Positions 23,433 to 32,279 are shown, counted from the stretch's first letter. The stretch is DNA of 64,000 nt from Streptomyces sp. AC558_RSS880 (GCF_019049255.1 NZ_JAGMUJ010000159.1:21308-85307); one strand, 5' to 3'. The notes: generated by a model not told the origin, from the letters alone. Program-made: numbers and translations.

Positions 23433-25937
23433 CCGGAACGTCAGGCGCCCGTCCGCCGTGTCCACCGTCACCCGGCCGCCCTCCCGGACGCGGCCGTCCA
23501 GCAGCAGCCGGGACAGCTGGTTGTCGACCTCCCGCTGGATGGTGCGGCGCAGCGGCCGGGCGCCGTACTCGGGCTGGTACCCGCGCTCGCACAGCCAGTC
23601 GACGGCGGCGTCGGTGAAGTCGATCGCGATGTCCTGGCCCTTCAGCCGACGCCGGGTGTTCTCCAGCAGCAGGTCGGTGATCCGCCGCAGCTCCTCGGCG
23701 GTGAGCTGGCGGAACACGACGATCTCGTCGATCCGGTTGAGGAACTCGGGCCGGAAGTGCTCCCGCAGCGGCCGCAGGATCTGCTCGCGCCGCGCCTCCT
23801 CGTCCGCGTCCGCGCCGCCGGACGCGAACCCCAGGGTCGCGCCGCGCCGGGTGATCGCCTCGGAACCGAGATTGCTGGTCATCACGATCACGGTGTTGGC
23901 GAAGTCCACCGTCCGGCCCTGCGAGTCGGTCAGCCGGCCGTCGTCGAGGACCTGGAGCAGGATGTTGAAGACGTCCGGATGCGCCTTCTCCACCTCGTCG
24001 AGCAGCAGCAGCGAGTACGGGTGCCGGCGCACCACCTCGGTGAGCTGACCGGCCTCCTCGTGCCCCACGTAACCGGGCGGGGCGCCCACCAGCCGGCTGA
24101 CCGTGTGCCGCTCCTGGTACTCGCTCATGTCGAGGCGCACCATCCGGTCCTCGCTGCCGAACAGCGCCTCGGCGAGCGCCCGCGCCAGCTCCGTCTTGCC
24201 GACGCCCGTCGGCCCGAGGAACAGGAAGCTGCCGATCGGCCGGTCGGGGCTGGCGAGCCCCGCGCGGGAGCGCAGCACCGCGTCCGACACGACGCGCACC
24301 GCCTCCTCCTGGCCGACGACCCGCTGGTGCAGATGCTGCTCCAGACCCAGCAGCCGGTCCTTCTCCTCCTCGGTGAGGCGGCTGACCGGGATGCCCGTCT
24401 GCCGGGCCACCACCTCGGCGATCGCCTCGGCGTCCACCCACAGGCTCTGCCCCTCGTCGACCTCGCCGTCGCCGCCGGCGTCCGCGATCCGCTGCCTCAG
24501 CTCCATGACGCGGTCCCGCAGCTGCGTGGCCCGCTCGTACTGCTCGTCGGCGACCGCCTGGTCCTTGTCGCAGGTCAGCTGCTCGACCTCGCGCTCCATG
24601 GCCCGTACGTCCGTGCCCTTGGTCCGGGCCCGCAGCCGCACCCGCGCGCCGGCCTGGTCGATCAGGTCGATGGCCTTGTCGGGGAGCCGGCGGTCGCTCA
24701 GGTAGCGGTCGGACAGCTCCACGGCCGCCAGCAGCGCCTCGTCGGTGTAGCGGACCTGGTGGTGGGCCTCGTACCGGTCCCGCAGACCGCGCAGGATCTC
24801 GACCGCGTCGGGGGGCGTCGGCTCGGGCACCATGATCGGCTGGAAGCGGCGGGCCAGCGCCGCGTCCTTCTCGATCCGGCGGTACTCCTCCAGGGTGGTC
24901 GCGCCCACGATGTGCAGTTCGCCGCGGGCGAGGGCCGGCTTGAGGATGTTTCCGGCATCCATCGAGCCGCCCTCGCCTCCGCCCCCGGCGCCGACGACGG
25001 TGTGCAGCTCGTCGATGAAGATGATCAGCCGGTCGGAGTGGGACCGGATCTCCTCGACGATGTTGTTCATCCGCTCCTCGAAATCACCCCGGTAGCGGGT
25101 CCCGGCGACGACCGCCGTCAGGTCCAGGGCGACCACGCGCCGTCCGATGAGTACGTCGGGCACGTCCCCCTCGGCGATCCGCTGGGCCAGCCCCTCCACG
25201 ACGGCGGTCTTGCCGACGCCCGCGTCACCGATCAGCACCGGGTTGTTCTTGCCGCGCCGGGAGAGCACCTCGACGGTCTGCTCGATCTCGTCGTCGCGTC
25301 CGATCACCGGGTCGATGCGGCCTTCGCGGGCCAGTTCGGTGAGGTCACGGCCGTACTTGTCGAGGGTCGGCGTGCCCGTCGCGGGGCGGGGCCGTTCGGC
25401 GCGGACCTGCGGGGCCTCCGGTGCCTCCGGGGGGCCGGAGGGGGAGAACCGGGCCGCGTTGAGGATGTGGCCGGCGGCCGAGTCGGGGTTGGCGGCGAGG
25501 GCGGTGAGCACGTGCTCCGGGCCGATGTAGCCGGCGCCGGACGCCCTGGCCATCTCGTGCGCGTCCAGCAGGGCCCGCTTGACGGCGGGGGTGAGGGACA
25601 GCGAGGTCGGGGGCGGGGCCTCGCCCGGGCCGTGCTGGACGGGTCCCGACCGGTCGTCGATCTGGGACGCCAGGGAGTCGGGGTCCGCGCCGGACCGGCT
25701 GAGCAGGCTCCGGGTCGGCTCGGCGGAGAGGGCGGCGCGCAGCAGATGCTGGGTGTCCAGGTCACGGCTGCCGTGCTCGGCGGCGTACTGGGCGGCGCCG
25801 CGCACCAGCTCCCGGGCGGGCTGGCTGAGGAGCCGGCCGATGTCGATCTGGCGGGGGCGCGCGCCCCCGAAGAAGCGGGCGAGGAATTCTGCGAAGGGGT
25901 CGCCCTCCGGGCCGACGAAACCACTCGTCATCGTCAT
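23403..25937 (-). CDS. ClpC-like AAA+ unfoldase (Clp protease ATP-binding subunit)
   Basis: An 844-aa double-ring AAA+ chaperone expected to unfold proteins for ClpP. Order: N-terminal helical repeats (LLSQPARELVRGAAQYAAEHG... and VKRALLDAHEMARASG), a Pro-rich linker, AAA1 with GDAGVGKTAVV and LIIFIDELH, a short UVR/M-type coiled segment (QYERATQLRDRVMELRQR), AAA2 with GPTGVGKTELA and SLLLLDEVEKAH, and the C-terminal small domain. The short middle segment marks ClpC rather than ClpB, and LGF in GATLGFASG is a candidate ClpP-docking loop. The N-terminus has an unusual Phe/Gly-rich extension (EFLARFFGGARPRQ). GAAGGAACGG precedes the ATG. It is likely a second, non-essential ClpC paralogue. Confidence 0.9.
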   Translation of the reverse strand: MTMTSGFVGPEGDPFAEFLARFFGGARPRQIDIGRLLSQPARELVRGAAQYAAEHGSRDLDTQHLLRAALSAEPTRSLLSRSGADPDSLASQIDDRSGPVQHGPGEAPPPTSLSLTPAVKRALLDAHEMARASGAGYIGPEHVLTALAANPDSAAGHILNAARFSPSGPPEAPEAPQVRAERPRPATGTPTLDKYGRDLTELAREGRIDPVIGRDDEIEQTVEVLSRRGKNNPVLIGDAGVGKTAVVEGLAQRIAEGDVPDVLIGRRVVALDLTAVVAGTRYRGDFEERMNNIVEEIRSHSDRLIIFIDELHTVVGAGGGGEGGSMDAGNILKPALARGELHIVGATTLEEYRRIEKDAALARRFQPIMVPEPTPPDAVEILRGLRDRYEAHHQVRYTDEALLAAVELSDRYLSDRRLPDKAIDLIDQAGARVRLRARTKGTDVRAMEREVEQLTCDKDQAVADEQYERATQLRDRVMELRQRIADAGGDGEVDEGQSLWVDAEAIAEVVARQTGIPVSRLTEEEKDRLLGLEQHLHQRVVGQEEAVRVVSDAVLRSRAGLASPDRPIGSFLFLGPTGVGKTELARALAEALFGSEDRMVRLDMSEYQERHTVSRLVGAPPGYVGHEEAGQLTEVVRRHPYSLLLLDEVEKAHPDVFNILLQVLDDGRLTDSQGRTVDFANTVIVMTSNLGSEAITRRGATLGFASGGADADEEARREQILRPLREHFRPEFLNRIDEIVVFRQLTAEELRRITDLLLENTRRRLKGQDIAIDFTDAAVDWLCERGYQPEYGARPLRRTIQREVDNQLSRLLLDGRVREGGRVTVDTADGRLTFRTRETPAPEL

Positions 25938-26029
25938 CCGTTCCTTCGCTGGGTCGACGTGCCGGGGCCGGGTAACCCGGTCGGGGCTCGCTCATGCCCA
26001 CGATGACACGTTCCGTATCCGCGGGCATG

Positions 26030-28000
26030 TCAGGAGGGCGACGGAGTGCGGCCCGGGGACCGGCGGTAGCCCGGCCGCAGCATCTGGCTCGCGGCCAGCT
26101 CCCGGTAGAGGGGGTTCGCGGCCAGCAGCTCCTCGTGCCGCCCCTGGCCCACGGTCCGGCCCCGGTCCAGGACGACGATGTGATCGGCGTGCCGCACGGT
26201 GGACAGGCGGTGGGCGACGACCAGCAGGGCGCACTCCCGGGCCACGTCCTTCATCACCGTGGTCAGCGCCGCTTCGTTGATCGCGTCCAGGTGGGAGGTC
26301 GGCTCGTCGAGCAGCAGCAGCGAGGGACGGGCGAGCAGGGCCCGGGCCAGCGCCACGCGCTGGCGTTCGCCGCCCGAGAGGGTGCCCCCGCGCTCGCCGA
26401 CCACGGCGTCCAGACCACCGGGCAGCCGGTCGACGACCTCCTCGAGCCGGGCCAGCTCCACCACCCGCCTCAGCTCCGTCTCCGGGGCGTCGGGCACGGC
26501 GTAGGCGATGTTCTCCCGCAGGGTGCCGTGCACGACGTGGGTGTTCTGGTCCACGACGGCGATACGGCGCCGGCACGCGTCACGGCCGAGTTCGACGGCC
26601 GGCCGGCCGTCGAAGAGCACGGCGCCCGCGTCCGGCTCGTAGAAGCCCGCGACCAGTGCGAAGACCGTGCTCTTCCCGGCGCCCGAGGGGCCCACCAGGG
26701 CGACCTGGCGGCGCGGGGCGACGGCGAAGGACACGCCGCGCAGCACCGGCCGGTGCGGGTCGTAGCCGAAGCGGACGCCGTCCAGGGCGAGCGCGGGCCG
26801 CCCACCGTCGCCGGGCGTCCCGGGGCGGGGCCGGACGCGGGCGGGCGCGGCCGGGACCGACGGCCCGGTGCGCTCGACGGGAAGGCGCAGGACCTCCTCG
26901 ACGCGCCGGTGGGCGCCCATGCCGCGCTGGACGAGGCCCACCGCCTGGAAGACGGAGGCCAGCGGCAGCACGAGGTAGGAGGCGTACAGCAGGAAGGCGA
27001 CCAGGTCGCCGAGGGAGCCGTCCCGGCCGCCCACGCGCAGGCCGCCGACGACGAGGACCACGAGGAAGGAGCCCTGGACGGCGAGTTCGACGGCGGGGCT
27101 CATGACGGAGGCGAGCTTCGCGGTGCGCACACCCGCGTCGTGGGCCTCCTGCACGCGCGCTCCCACCCGGGCCGTCTCGCGCCCCTCGGCACGGTGCACC
27201 CGGACCATGGGCAGGGCGCCGAGGGCCCGTTCCAGGTCGGCGGCGACGGCACCGACCGCGCGCTGCATGCGTTCGGAGGCGCACCGGATCCCCTTGAGCA
27301 GGGAGGTGACGACACCGGCCGCGGCGGCCACGGTGAGCGCGACCAGGAGCAGCAGCAGCGGGTCGAGCCACGCCATCAGGACCACGGCCCCGACGGCGAC
27401 GACGCTTCCGGTCACCAGGTCGACCAGGGCCTGCGAGACGACCTCGCGCAGCAGGGCGGTGTCGGCGGTGACCCGGGAGACGAGGTCGCCGCAGCGGTGG
27501 CGGTCGTACTCCCGCATCTCCAGCCGGAGCAGCCGGTCCACCAGGCCGAACCGGAGCTGCCGTACGACGCCCTCGCCCATGCGCTCCAGGAGGAAGCGTC
27601 CCACCGAGCCGGTCGCGGCCTCGGCGGCGAACAGCGCGCCGAGCAGGGCCAGCAGCGGCCAGACGACCTGCCCGCGGCCGCTCGCGTCCACGGCGTGCCG
27701 GGCCACGAGCGGCTGGGCCAGCCCCAGGGCGGAACCCGCGAGGGTCAGTACGGCGGCCACGGCGACGGCCCGCCGGTGCCCGGCGGTGAGGCGGTAGAGC
27801 GTACCGAGCGCCGCCCGGGTGGACCGGTCCTCGCCCGGGGCCGACGGGGGAGCGGGGAGACCGGCCGATTCCCCGGTGTTCCGGGCCGGGGAGTCGGTGG
27901 TGGGGACGTCGGCCGCGGGGGCGTCGGTGGTCGGGGTGTCGGCCGCGGGGGTGTCGGCGGCCGGGACGTCGGAATGCCGGGACATCGGGGCGTCGGTCAC
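26030..28000 (-). CDS. Lasso-peptide ABC exporter (D protein)
   Basis: A 656-aa half-transporter expected to export the mature lasso peptide and give self-protection. A 55-residue low-complexity N-terminus rich in Asp, Thr, Ala and Pro (repeats like AADTPTTD) precedes six membrane helices (about 75-370; TALGTL to QGSFLVVLVVGGLRVG region) and a nucleotide-binding domain with GPSGAGKST, LSGGERQRVALARALLA, LLLLDEPTSHLD and VVAHRLSTV. GTG at 28000 overlaps the B2 stop as GTGA, so translation is coupled; an internal ATG at 27985 is the alternative. It is the last gene of the A-C-B1-B2-D operon. The low-complexity leader is unusual for this family. Confidence 0.92.
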   Translation of the reverse strand: MTDAPMSRHSDVPAADTPAADTPTTDAPAADVPTTDSPARNTGESAGLPAPPSAPGEDRSTRAALGTLYRLTAGHRRAVAVAAVLTLAGSALGLAQPLVARHAVDASGRGQVVWPLLALLGALFAAEAATGSVGRFLLERMGEGVVRQLRFGLVDRLLRLEMREYDRHRCGDLVSRVTADTALLREVVSQALVDLVTGSVVAVGAVVLMAWLDPLLLLLVALTVAAAAGVVTSLLKGIRCASERMQRAVGAVAADLERALGALPMVRVHRAEGRETARVGARVQEAHDAGVRTAKLASVMSPAVELAVQGSFLVVLVVGGLRVGGRDGSLGDLVAFLLYASYLVLPLASVFQAVGLVQRGMGAHRRVEEVLRLPVERTGPSVPAAPARVRPRPGTPGDGGRPALALDGVRFGYDPHRPVLRGVSFAVAPRRQVALVGPSGAGKSTVFALVAGFYEPDAGAVLFDGRPAVELGRDACRRRIAVVDQNTHVVHGTLRENIAYAVPDAPETELRRVVELARLEEVVDRLPGGLDAVVGERGGTLSGGERQRVALARALLARPSLLLLDEPTSHLDAINEAALTTVMKDVARECALLVVAHRLSTVRHADHIVVLDRGRTVGQGRHEELLAANPLYRELAASQMLRPGYRRSPGRTPSPS

Positions 28001-28434
28001 CGGGACGGCGGGCGGGGGTGGGGCTCGACGGAGACCAGCCGGGCGAAGTACCCCTCGGGCACGCCCTCCCCGACCGGGAGGCCCTCCGCCTCGATCCAGG
28101 CGTGCGCGGTGAAGGGCGGTACGACCCGGACCCCGGCGCACCAGGTCGGCCACGTGCCCCGCAGCCGGCACAGCAGGGCGGCGCCCAGGGAACGGGGCAG
28201 GCAGCCCTTCGGACCGGTGCAGCGCAGGCTGACCGCGCACAGGGCGTCCCGCGCGTTCCGGGCCTGGGCGGCCGTGGCGGGTGCCGCGCCGCGCCGCAGG
28301 ACGCACAGCACGGCGCGGATGCGGCGGGGCGGCAGCAGGGTGAGCAGGAAGGCGGGCAGCAGGACCAGACGGGCGGCCAGGCGCAGCCCGAGCGGCACCC
28401 CGGTGGGGCGTTCCAGCGCGCTGGGCGTGGTCAT
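27997..28434 (-). CDS. Lasso-peptide leader peptidase (B2, transglutaminase-like)
   Basis: A 145-aa cysteine protease that removes the leader from the precursor so that ring closure can follow. It has the transglutaminase-like family signature: Cys78 in KGCLPRSLGAALLCR, His111 in PFTAHAWIEAEG, with a hydrophobic N-terminal helix (LRLAARLVLLPAFLLTLLPP) that may associate with the membrane. The ATG overlaps the B1 stop as ATGA and its stop overlaps the start of the exporter. The length is normal for stand-alone B2 proteins of actinobacterial lasso clusters. Confidence 0.92.
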   Translation of the reverse strand: MTTPSALERPTGVPLGLRLAARLVLLPAFLLTLLPPRRIRAVLCVLRRGAAPATAAQARNARDALCAVSLRCTGPKGCLPRSLGAALLCRLRGTWPTWCAGVRVVPPFTAHAWIEAEGLPVGEGVPEGYFARLVSVEPHPRPPSR

Positions 28435-28685
28435 GAGGCCAGCCCCGCCTCGCGCAGGTCGCGGACGAGTGCCTCGACGTCCCGCAGGGCCTGCGCCCGC
28501 TCGATGTCGAACTCGCGGACCAGTACGGCGGCCGCGTCGGCGACCTCGCCACCGTCCATCAGCGTCCGCACCACCAGCGTGGCGGTGGGGTTCAGTTCCC
28601 AGTAGTCTCCGGCCCGTTCGTCCAGGAGCACGGTGCCGTAGTCGGTCTCGGCCGTGGAGACGTGTGCGTCGAAGCGCAGGGGCAT
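28431..28685 (-). CDS. Lasso-peptide B1 protein (RRE, PqqD-like)
   Basis: An 84-aa RiPP recognition element that binds the precursor leader and hands it to B2. It shows the PqqD-like pattern: GTVLLDERAGDYWELNPTAT (strands and start of the helix), then VADAAAVLVREFDIERAQAL and a final helix DVEALVRDLREAGL. ATG 28685 is set by AAAGGCG upstream. It lies 46 bases after the cyclase gene and overlaps B2 by four bases. The split B1/B2 arrangement is the actinobacterial type. Confidence 0.92.
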   Translation of the reverse strand: MPLRFDAHVSTAETDYGTVLLDERAGDYWELNPTATLVVRTLMDGGEVADAAAVLVREFDIERAQALRDVEALVRDLREAGLAS

Positions 28686-28731
28686 GGCATCGCCTTTCTG
28701 TACCGCGAGGGGCCCTCGCGGCCACGGAGGG

Positions 28732-30582
28732 CTACGGGATACGGGTACCGCCGCGGCTGCGGGAGCGCCCGCGCAGCCACACCTCGGCGGCGATCGTCGA
28801 GTAGAGGACGGCGTCGGACAGACCGGGAGAGGCCGGCCGCCGGGCGAGCCGGCGCAGCTCGGCGCCGTCCACCAGCCCCAGCCGCTCCAGCCGGGAGTCC
28901 TCCCACAGCGCCAGCAGGTCGGCACGGTTCTCGCGCAGTCCGTTGGAGGCGTCCATGGAGGCCGCGGCCTTGGTGGTCCGGCGCAGGCACGGCTCGGGAA
29001 CCACCCCGCTCATCGCGGTGGTCAGCACCGGCTTGTACCGGAACGGTGTGACGCGCTCGGCCGGACGCACGGCCAGGCACGCCTCGATGACCCGGTCGTC
29101 CAGGAAGGGCGAGGCCATCGGCAGGCCGGCGCGGGCCGCCATGTGGTCCCACTGCCGGATGACGCGGGTGGTGGAGCGGATCTGCTCCAGGTCCGCGTGC
29201 ACGCCCCGGTCGGGGTGGAGCGGAGTCGCCGTCGCCGCGGCGTCGAGCAGCGCCCGCCGCGCCAGCCGTTCGGCGTCCGCGGTCACCCAGTCGAGCAGGC
29301 GGGGGGCCATGCCCCAGCCGAGTGCGGTGGCGACGGAGGACGGGGACGGGTCGCGCAGCCGGCCGGCGGCATCGGCGAGCCACTTCCCGTACGGCCGTGT
29401 GTCGGCCAGGGCGCGGACCGTGCCGTCGAGCGGCCACTGCCACAGGGCCCGGAACCCGCGCAGCTGCCGCAGCGCGTGCAGCGGGCGGGTGCGCAGCAGC
29501 CGGTGGTAGTACGCCTCGGAGCACCAGGCCACGTGGTCGCCGCCGATGCCGGTCAGGTGCACGCGGCTGCCGCGCGCGGCCAGTCCCGGCAGATGGTGCA
29601 GGGCCCGGGAGCGGTCCATGACGCCGATGGTGGGTTCGTCGAGGCCGTCGTCGATGTCCAGCAGATCGTCGTAGACCAGCGGCGAGGCGTCGGCGTCCCA
29701 GACCACGTGCTCGACGTCCGGGAGGTACCTGGCGGCCTGCTCGGCCCAGTACAGGTCGGTGTCCGCCGGGTCGCGTCCCGGCCAGGTGGAGGCCACCACG
29801 CGGGCGGGGGAGCGGTCGGCGAGGAAGCAGACGGAGGTGGAGTCCAGCCCGCCGGACAGGTCGCAGCTGACCACGCCACCCTGCCGGGTCCGCGCGTCGA
29901 CGGCGTCCTGGAGCGCCGCGCGGACCGGGCCGGCCGCCTCCACCAGCGGCACGACCGGTTCGGGCGGCGTCCACCACCGCGTGTGCCGTGCGCCGCGCCC
30001 GTCCGCCGCGACGACCACCGCGTCCTGCGGGGGTACGGCGGTGACGGCGGGCCACAGCGACGTCTCGTACAGCGGGTACGGGGCGGGCCACAGCAGCCGG
30101 ACGGCCAGTTCCGCGGGATCGGGGTCGAGGCCGAGGGCGTCGGCGAGCACGTCGGCCCGGGTGGCGACGACCCGGGTGCCGGCGATCTCCGCGTGGAAGA
30201 CCAGCCGGAGGCCGGAGGCCGTGCCCTGGACCCGGATCCTCCCGTCGAGGGCGGCCACCAGGTGGAAGCTGCCGGGGAGGGAGCGGGCCAGCGCGTCGAC
30301 CTCGGCGAGGTCGCGCAACCGGGCCGCCCGGTGCCGCAGTTCGTCCGCCTCCACCGGACAGCGGCCGAGGACCGCCAGGGCGGCCTCGCCGGCGTGTGCG
30401 GTGACGGCCTCGTCGTCGCGCCAGTGACCGACCAGCCAGGGCCGGCCCGAGGGGTGGTGCACGGTCCGGCAGCCGGGCCGGGCGAAGGAGCGGGCCGCGG
30501 CGGCCGCCTCCTCGCGGTCGGTGAAGACCGCGAAGTGCGCCTCGCCGGGGCCCGTCCCCGCACTTTCGTGCAGTGGTGTCAT
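28732..30582 (-). CDS. Lasso cyclase (asparagine-synthetase-like C protein)
   Basis: A 616-aa ATP-dependent ligase that activates the side-chain carboxylate of the ring-forming Asp and joins it to the new N-terminus of the core. The N-terminal half is a degenerate glutaminase-like domain without an N-terminal catalytic Cys, as usual in lasso cyclases. The C-terminal synthetase domain has the PP-loop SCDLSGGLDSTSVCFL, then LTGIGGDHVAWCSEAYYHRL, MASPFLDDRVIEACLAV and the Lys of FRYKPVLTTAMSG. It starts 22 bases after the precursor gene stop, so the two share a transcript. Confidence 0.93.
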   Translation of the reverse strand: MTPLHESAGTGPGEAHFAVFTDREEAAAAARSFARPGCRTVHHPSGRPWLVGHWRDDEAVTAHAGEAALAVLGRCPVEADELRHRAARLRDLAEVDALARSLPGSFHLVAALDGRIRVQGTASGLRLVFHAEIAGTRVVATRADVLADALGLDPDPAELAVRLLWPAPYPLYETSLWPAVTAVPPQDAVVVAADGRGARHTRWWTPPEPVVPLVEAAGPVRAALQDAVDARTRQGGVVSCDLSGGLDSTSVCFLADRSPARVVASTWPGRDPADTDLYWAEQAARYLPDVEHVVWDADASPLVYDDLLDIDDGLDEPTIGVMDRSRALHHLPGLAARGSRVHLTGIGGDHVAWCSEAYYHRLLRTRPLHALRQLRGFRALWQWPLDGTVRALADTRPYGKWLADAAGRLRDPSPSSVATALGWGMAPRLLDWVTADAERLARRALLDAAATATPLHPDRGVHADLEQIRSTTRVIRQWDHMAARAGLPMASPFLDDRVIEACLAVRPAERVTPFRYKPVLTTAMSGVVPEPCLRRTTKAAASMDASNGLRENRADLLALWEDSRLERLGLVDGAELRRLARRPASPGLSDAVLYSTIAAEVWLRGRSRSRGGTRIP

Positions 30583-30604
30583 GACGTCGGTTCGGTACCG
30601 TCCG

Positions 30605-30715
30605 TCAGTTCTTGCTCAGGATCAGCCGGTCGTTTCCGGCCCGGCCCAGGAGCCCGGTCTCCTTGCGGAACGTACCGAGACGGACGAGGGTCGGCGCTTC
30701 GTAGGCCTTCTTCAT
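30605..30715 (-). CDS. Lasso-peptide precursor, citrulassin family
   Basis: A 36-aa precursor. The leader MKKAYEAPTLVRLGTFRKETG carries the B1-recognition pattern Y-x-x-P-x-L and the conserved Thr two residues before the cut. The predicted core is LLGRAGNDRLILSKN (15 residues). Its only acidic residue is Asp8, so the ring should be an eight-residue Leu1-Asp8 macrolactam. From memory, citrulassin A has LLGLAGNDRLVLSKN, with Arg9 converted to citrulline by a deiminase encoded elsewhere. This core differs at position 4 (Arg for Leu) and position 11 (Ile for Val). No deiminase gene is in this window. CGAGGAGAG is the ribosome-binding site. Confidence 0.93.
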   Translation of the reverse strand: MKKAYEAPTLVRLGTFRKETGLLGRAGNDRLILSKN

Positions 30716-31125
30716 GACTCTCCTCGCGTGCTGGTTGCTCGGCCGCTCCCCTCGTCGACGTGCCCGTGGCTCATCGGGAGCCCGGGGCGAGGAGCGGTGC
30801 GGCACCCAGCTAGCGGCAGAACCGCCGATCAGGGCAAGAAGATCCGAGAAAGTATGACCGTATGCGAATTCTCGAGGATTCCGCTTGCCGGCCGGTCCGG
30901 TGTCGCCCGGTCCGGTGGGGCGCGCGGGGGCGGTTCGCCCGGACCTTTGTGGGGAGAAACGTTTCCATCTCGGCTTCGGTGCGGGACCGCCCGCCCGGCA
31001 CACCGGTCCTGCTGCGAGGGGCGGAGGGGAGCCGCCGGGGCGCGTTCCCGGCCTTCCGGCGCGCACCATGCGCCTCCGCCCATGTGTAGGGAGGGGAGTG
31101 GGTGTTATAGGGGGTGCGGGCGTTC
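30716..31125. other. Intergenic region upstream of lasso operon
   Basis: This 410-base region lies between the map gene end and the lasso precursor start and must hold the lasso promoter. It contains a lower-GC patch around 30825-30880, but I could not fix a -35/-10 pair with confidence. No coding frame or RNA gene was recognised. Confidence 0.4.
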
Positions 31126-31902
31126 TCAAGCGGTCCGGCGGGCCGTCAGGACGCGCGGTCCGTTCTCGGTGATCGCCACCGTGTGTTCCACGTGTGCCGC
31201 GCGGGAGCCGTCGTTCGTGCGGAGGGTCCAGCCGTCCGGGGCGGTGTGGTAGGTGTCGGTGCCGCCGGCGATGAGCATCGGCTCGATCGCGAGGCACATG
31301 CCGTGCCGCAGGGGCATGCCCCGGCCCGGCCGGCCCTCGTTCGGCACGCCCGGGTCCTCGTGCATGCGGCGGCCGATGCCGTGGCCGCCGAAGTCCTCCA
31401 TGATGCCGTAGCCCGCACCGCGGCACACCGTGCCGATCGCGTGCGCGATGTCGCCGACGCGGTTGCCGACGACGGCCGCCCCGATGCCCGCCGCGAGCGC
31501 CCGATCGGCGGTCTCGATCAGCGTCACGTCGGCCGGGCGCGGGGTGCCCACGGTGAAGCTGATCGCCGAGTCCCCGGCCCAGCCGCCCAGTTGGGCGCCG
31601 CAGTCGACGGAGACCAGGTCCCCGTCGCGCAGCCGGTAGCCGTCCGGGATGCCGTGCACGATCGCGTCGTTCACGGAGGCGCAGATCACCGCGGGGAACG
31701 GGGTCGGCGCGAAGGAGGGCCGGTAGCCCAGGAAGGGCGAGGTCGCACCCGCCGCACGCAGCACGTCCCGCGCCACCTCGTCCAGCTCCAGCAGGGAAAC
31801 GCCCACGTCGGCGGCGCTCCGTACGGCCGTCAGCGCGCTCGCGACGACCTGGCCCGCCTCGTACATGGCATCGATCGATGTGTCGGTCTTCAGTTCCACC
31901 AT
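31126..31902 (-). CDS. map: Methionine aminopeptidase, type I
   Basis: A 258-aa dimetal peptidase that removes the initiator Met from nascent proteins. The five metal ligands are visible in order: the Asp pair in VSVDCGAQLGGWAGDSAISF, His in FGGHGIGRRMHEDPGVPN, Glu in MCLAIEPML and Glu in AAHVEHTVAI. VICASVNDAIVHGIPDG carries the substrate His. ATG 31902 is only seven bases downstream of a TATAGT box on this strand, so the transcript is probably leaderless. It is divergent from an XRE regulator, unlike the housekeeping map gene of the ribosomal-protein region, so it is likely a regulated paralogue. Confidence 0.93.
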   Translation of the reverse strand: MVELKTDTSIDAMYEAGQVVASALTAVRSAADVGVSLLELDEVARDVLRAAGATSPFLGYRPSFAPTPFPAVICASVNDAIVHGIPDGYRLRDGDLVSVDCGAQLGGWAGDSAISFTVGTPRPADVTLIETADRALAAGIGAAVVGNRVGDIAHAIGTVCRGAGYGIMEDFGGHGIGRRMHEDPGVPNEGRPGRGMPLRHGMCLAIEPMLIAGGTDTYHTAPDGWTLRTNDGSRAAHVEHTVAITENGPRVLTARRTA

Positions 31903-31935
31903 GCCAATTACTATACCGGTATTAGAATGGGTGCC
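31903..31935. promoter_or_regulatory. Overlapping divergent leaderless promoters with a palindrome
   Basis: The palindrome ATACCGGTAT (31913-31922) is embedded in two back-to-back -10 boxes: TATAGT on the minus strand (31915 to 31910, seven bases before the map ATG) and TATTAG on the plus strand (31920-31925, ten bases before the XRE ATG at 31936). Only 33 bases separate the two start codons and neither has a ribosome-binding site. Confidence 0.6.
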
Positions 31936-32205
31936 ATGGTGCGCACCCCCTTGACCCCGGAAGAGCGTGAACGCGGCGAGCGGCTCGGCAGGCTGCTGCG
32001 CGAGGCGCGTGGCGGCCGCAGCATGGCCGACGTCGCGGCGAGCGCCGGCATCTCGGCGGAGACCCTCCGCAAGATCGAGACCGGACGGGCCCCGACCCCC
32101 GCGTTCTTCACGGTGGCCGCGCTGGCCGGCACGCTCGGCCTGTCGATGGACGAAGTGGCGGTGCGCTGCGCGCCGGCCGCGCCCGCCCCTTCGGCCGCCG
32201 CCTGA
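31936..32205 (+). CDS. XRE-family helix-turn-helix regulator
   Basis: An 89-aa DNA-binding protein. The helix-turn-helix spans about residues 27-65 (GGRSMADVAASAGISAETLR and KIETGRAPTPAFFTVAALAG). There is no separate effector domain, only a short Ala/Pro tail. I prefer ATG 31936 to the in-frame ATG 31927 because it fits a leaderless start behind TATTAG. Because it shares a palindromic promoter region with map, it probably represses both itself and the aminopeptidase gene. Confidence 0.85.
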   Translation: MVRTPLTPEERERGERLGRLLREARGGRSMADVAASAGISAETLRKIETGRAPTPAFFTVAALAGTLGLSMDEVAVRCAPAAPAPSAAA

Positions 32206-32279
32206 GTCCCGCCGGAGAACTCTCCACGGCGTCGCCGTGACACGACGGGAAGCGGCCCCCGCGGCAGGGCGTCGTACGG

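Noticed and set aside
30825..30890. ECF-sigma-like promoter (GGAAT...GGTC) upstream of the lasso operon
   Set aside because: Only loose matches to both elements and alternative vegetative readings are equally poor, so no promoter was assigned.
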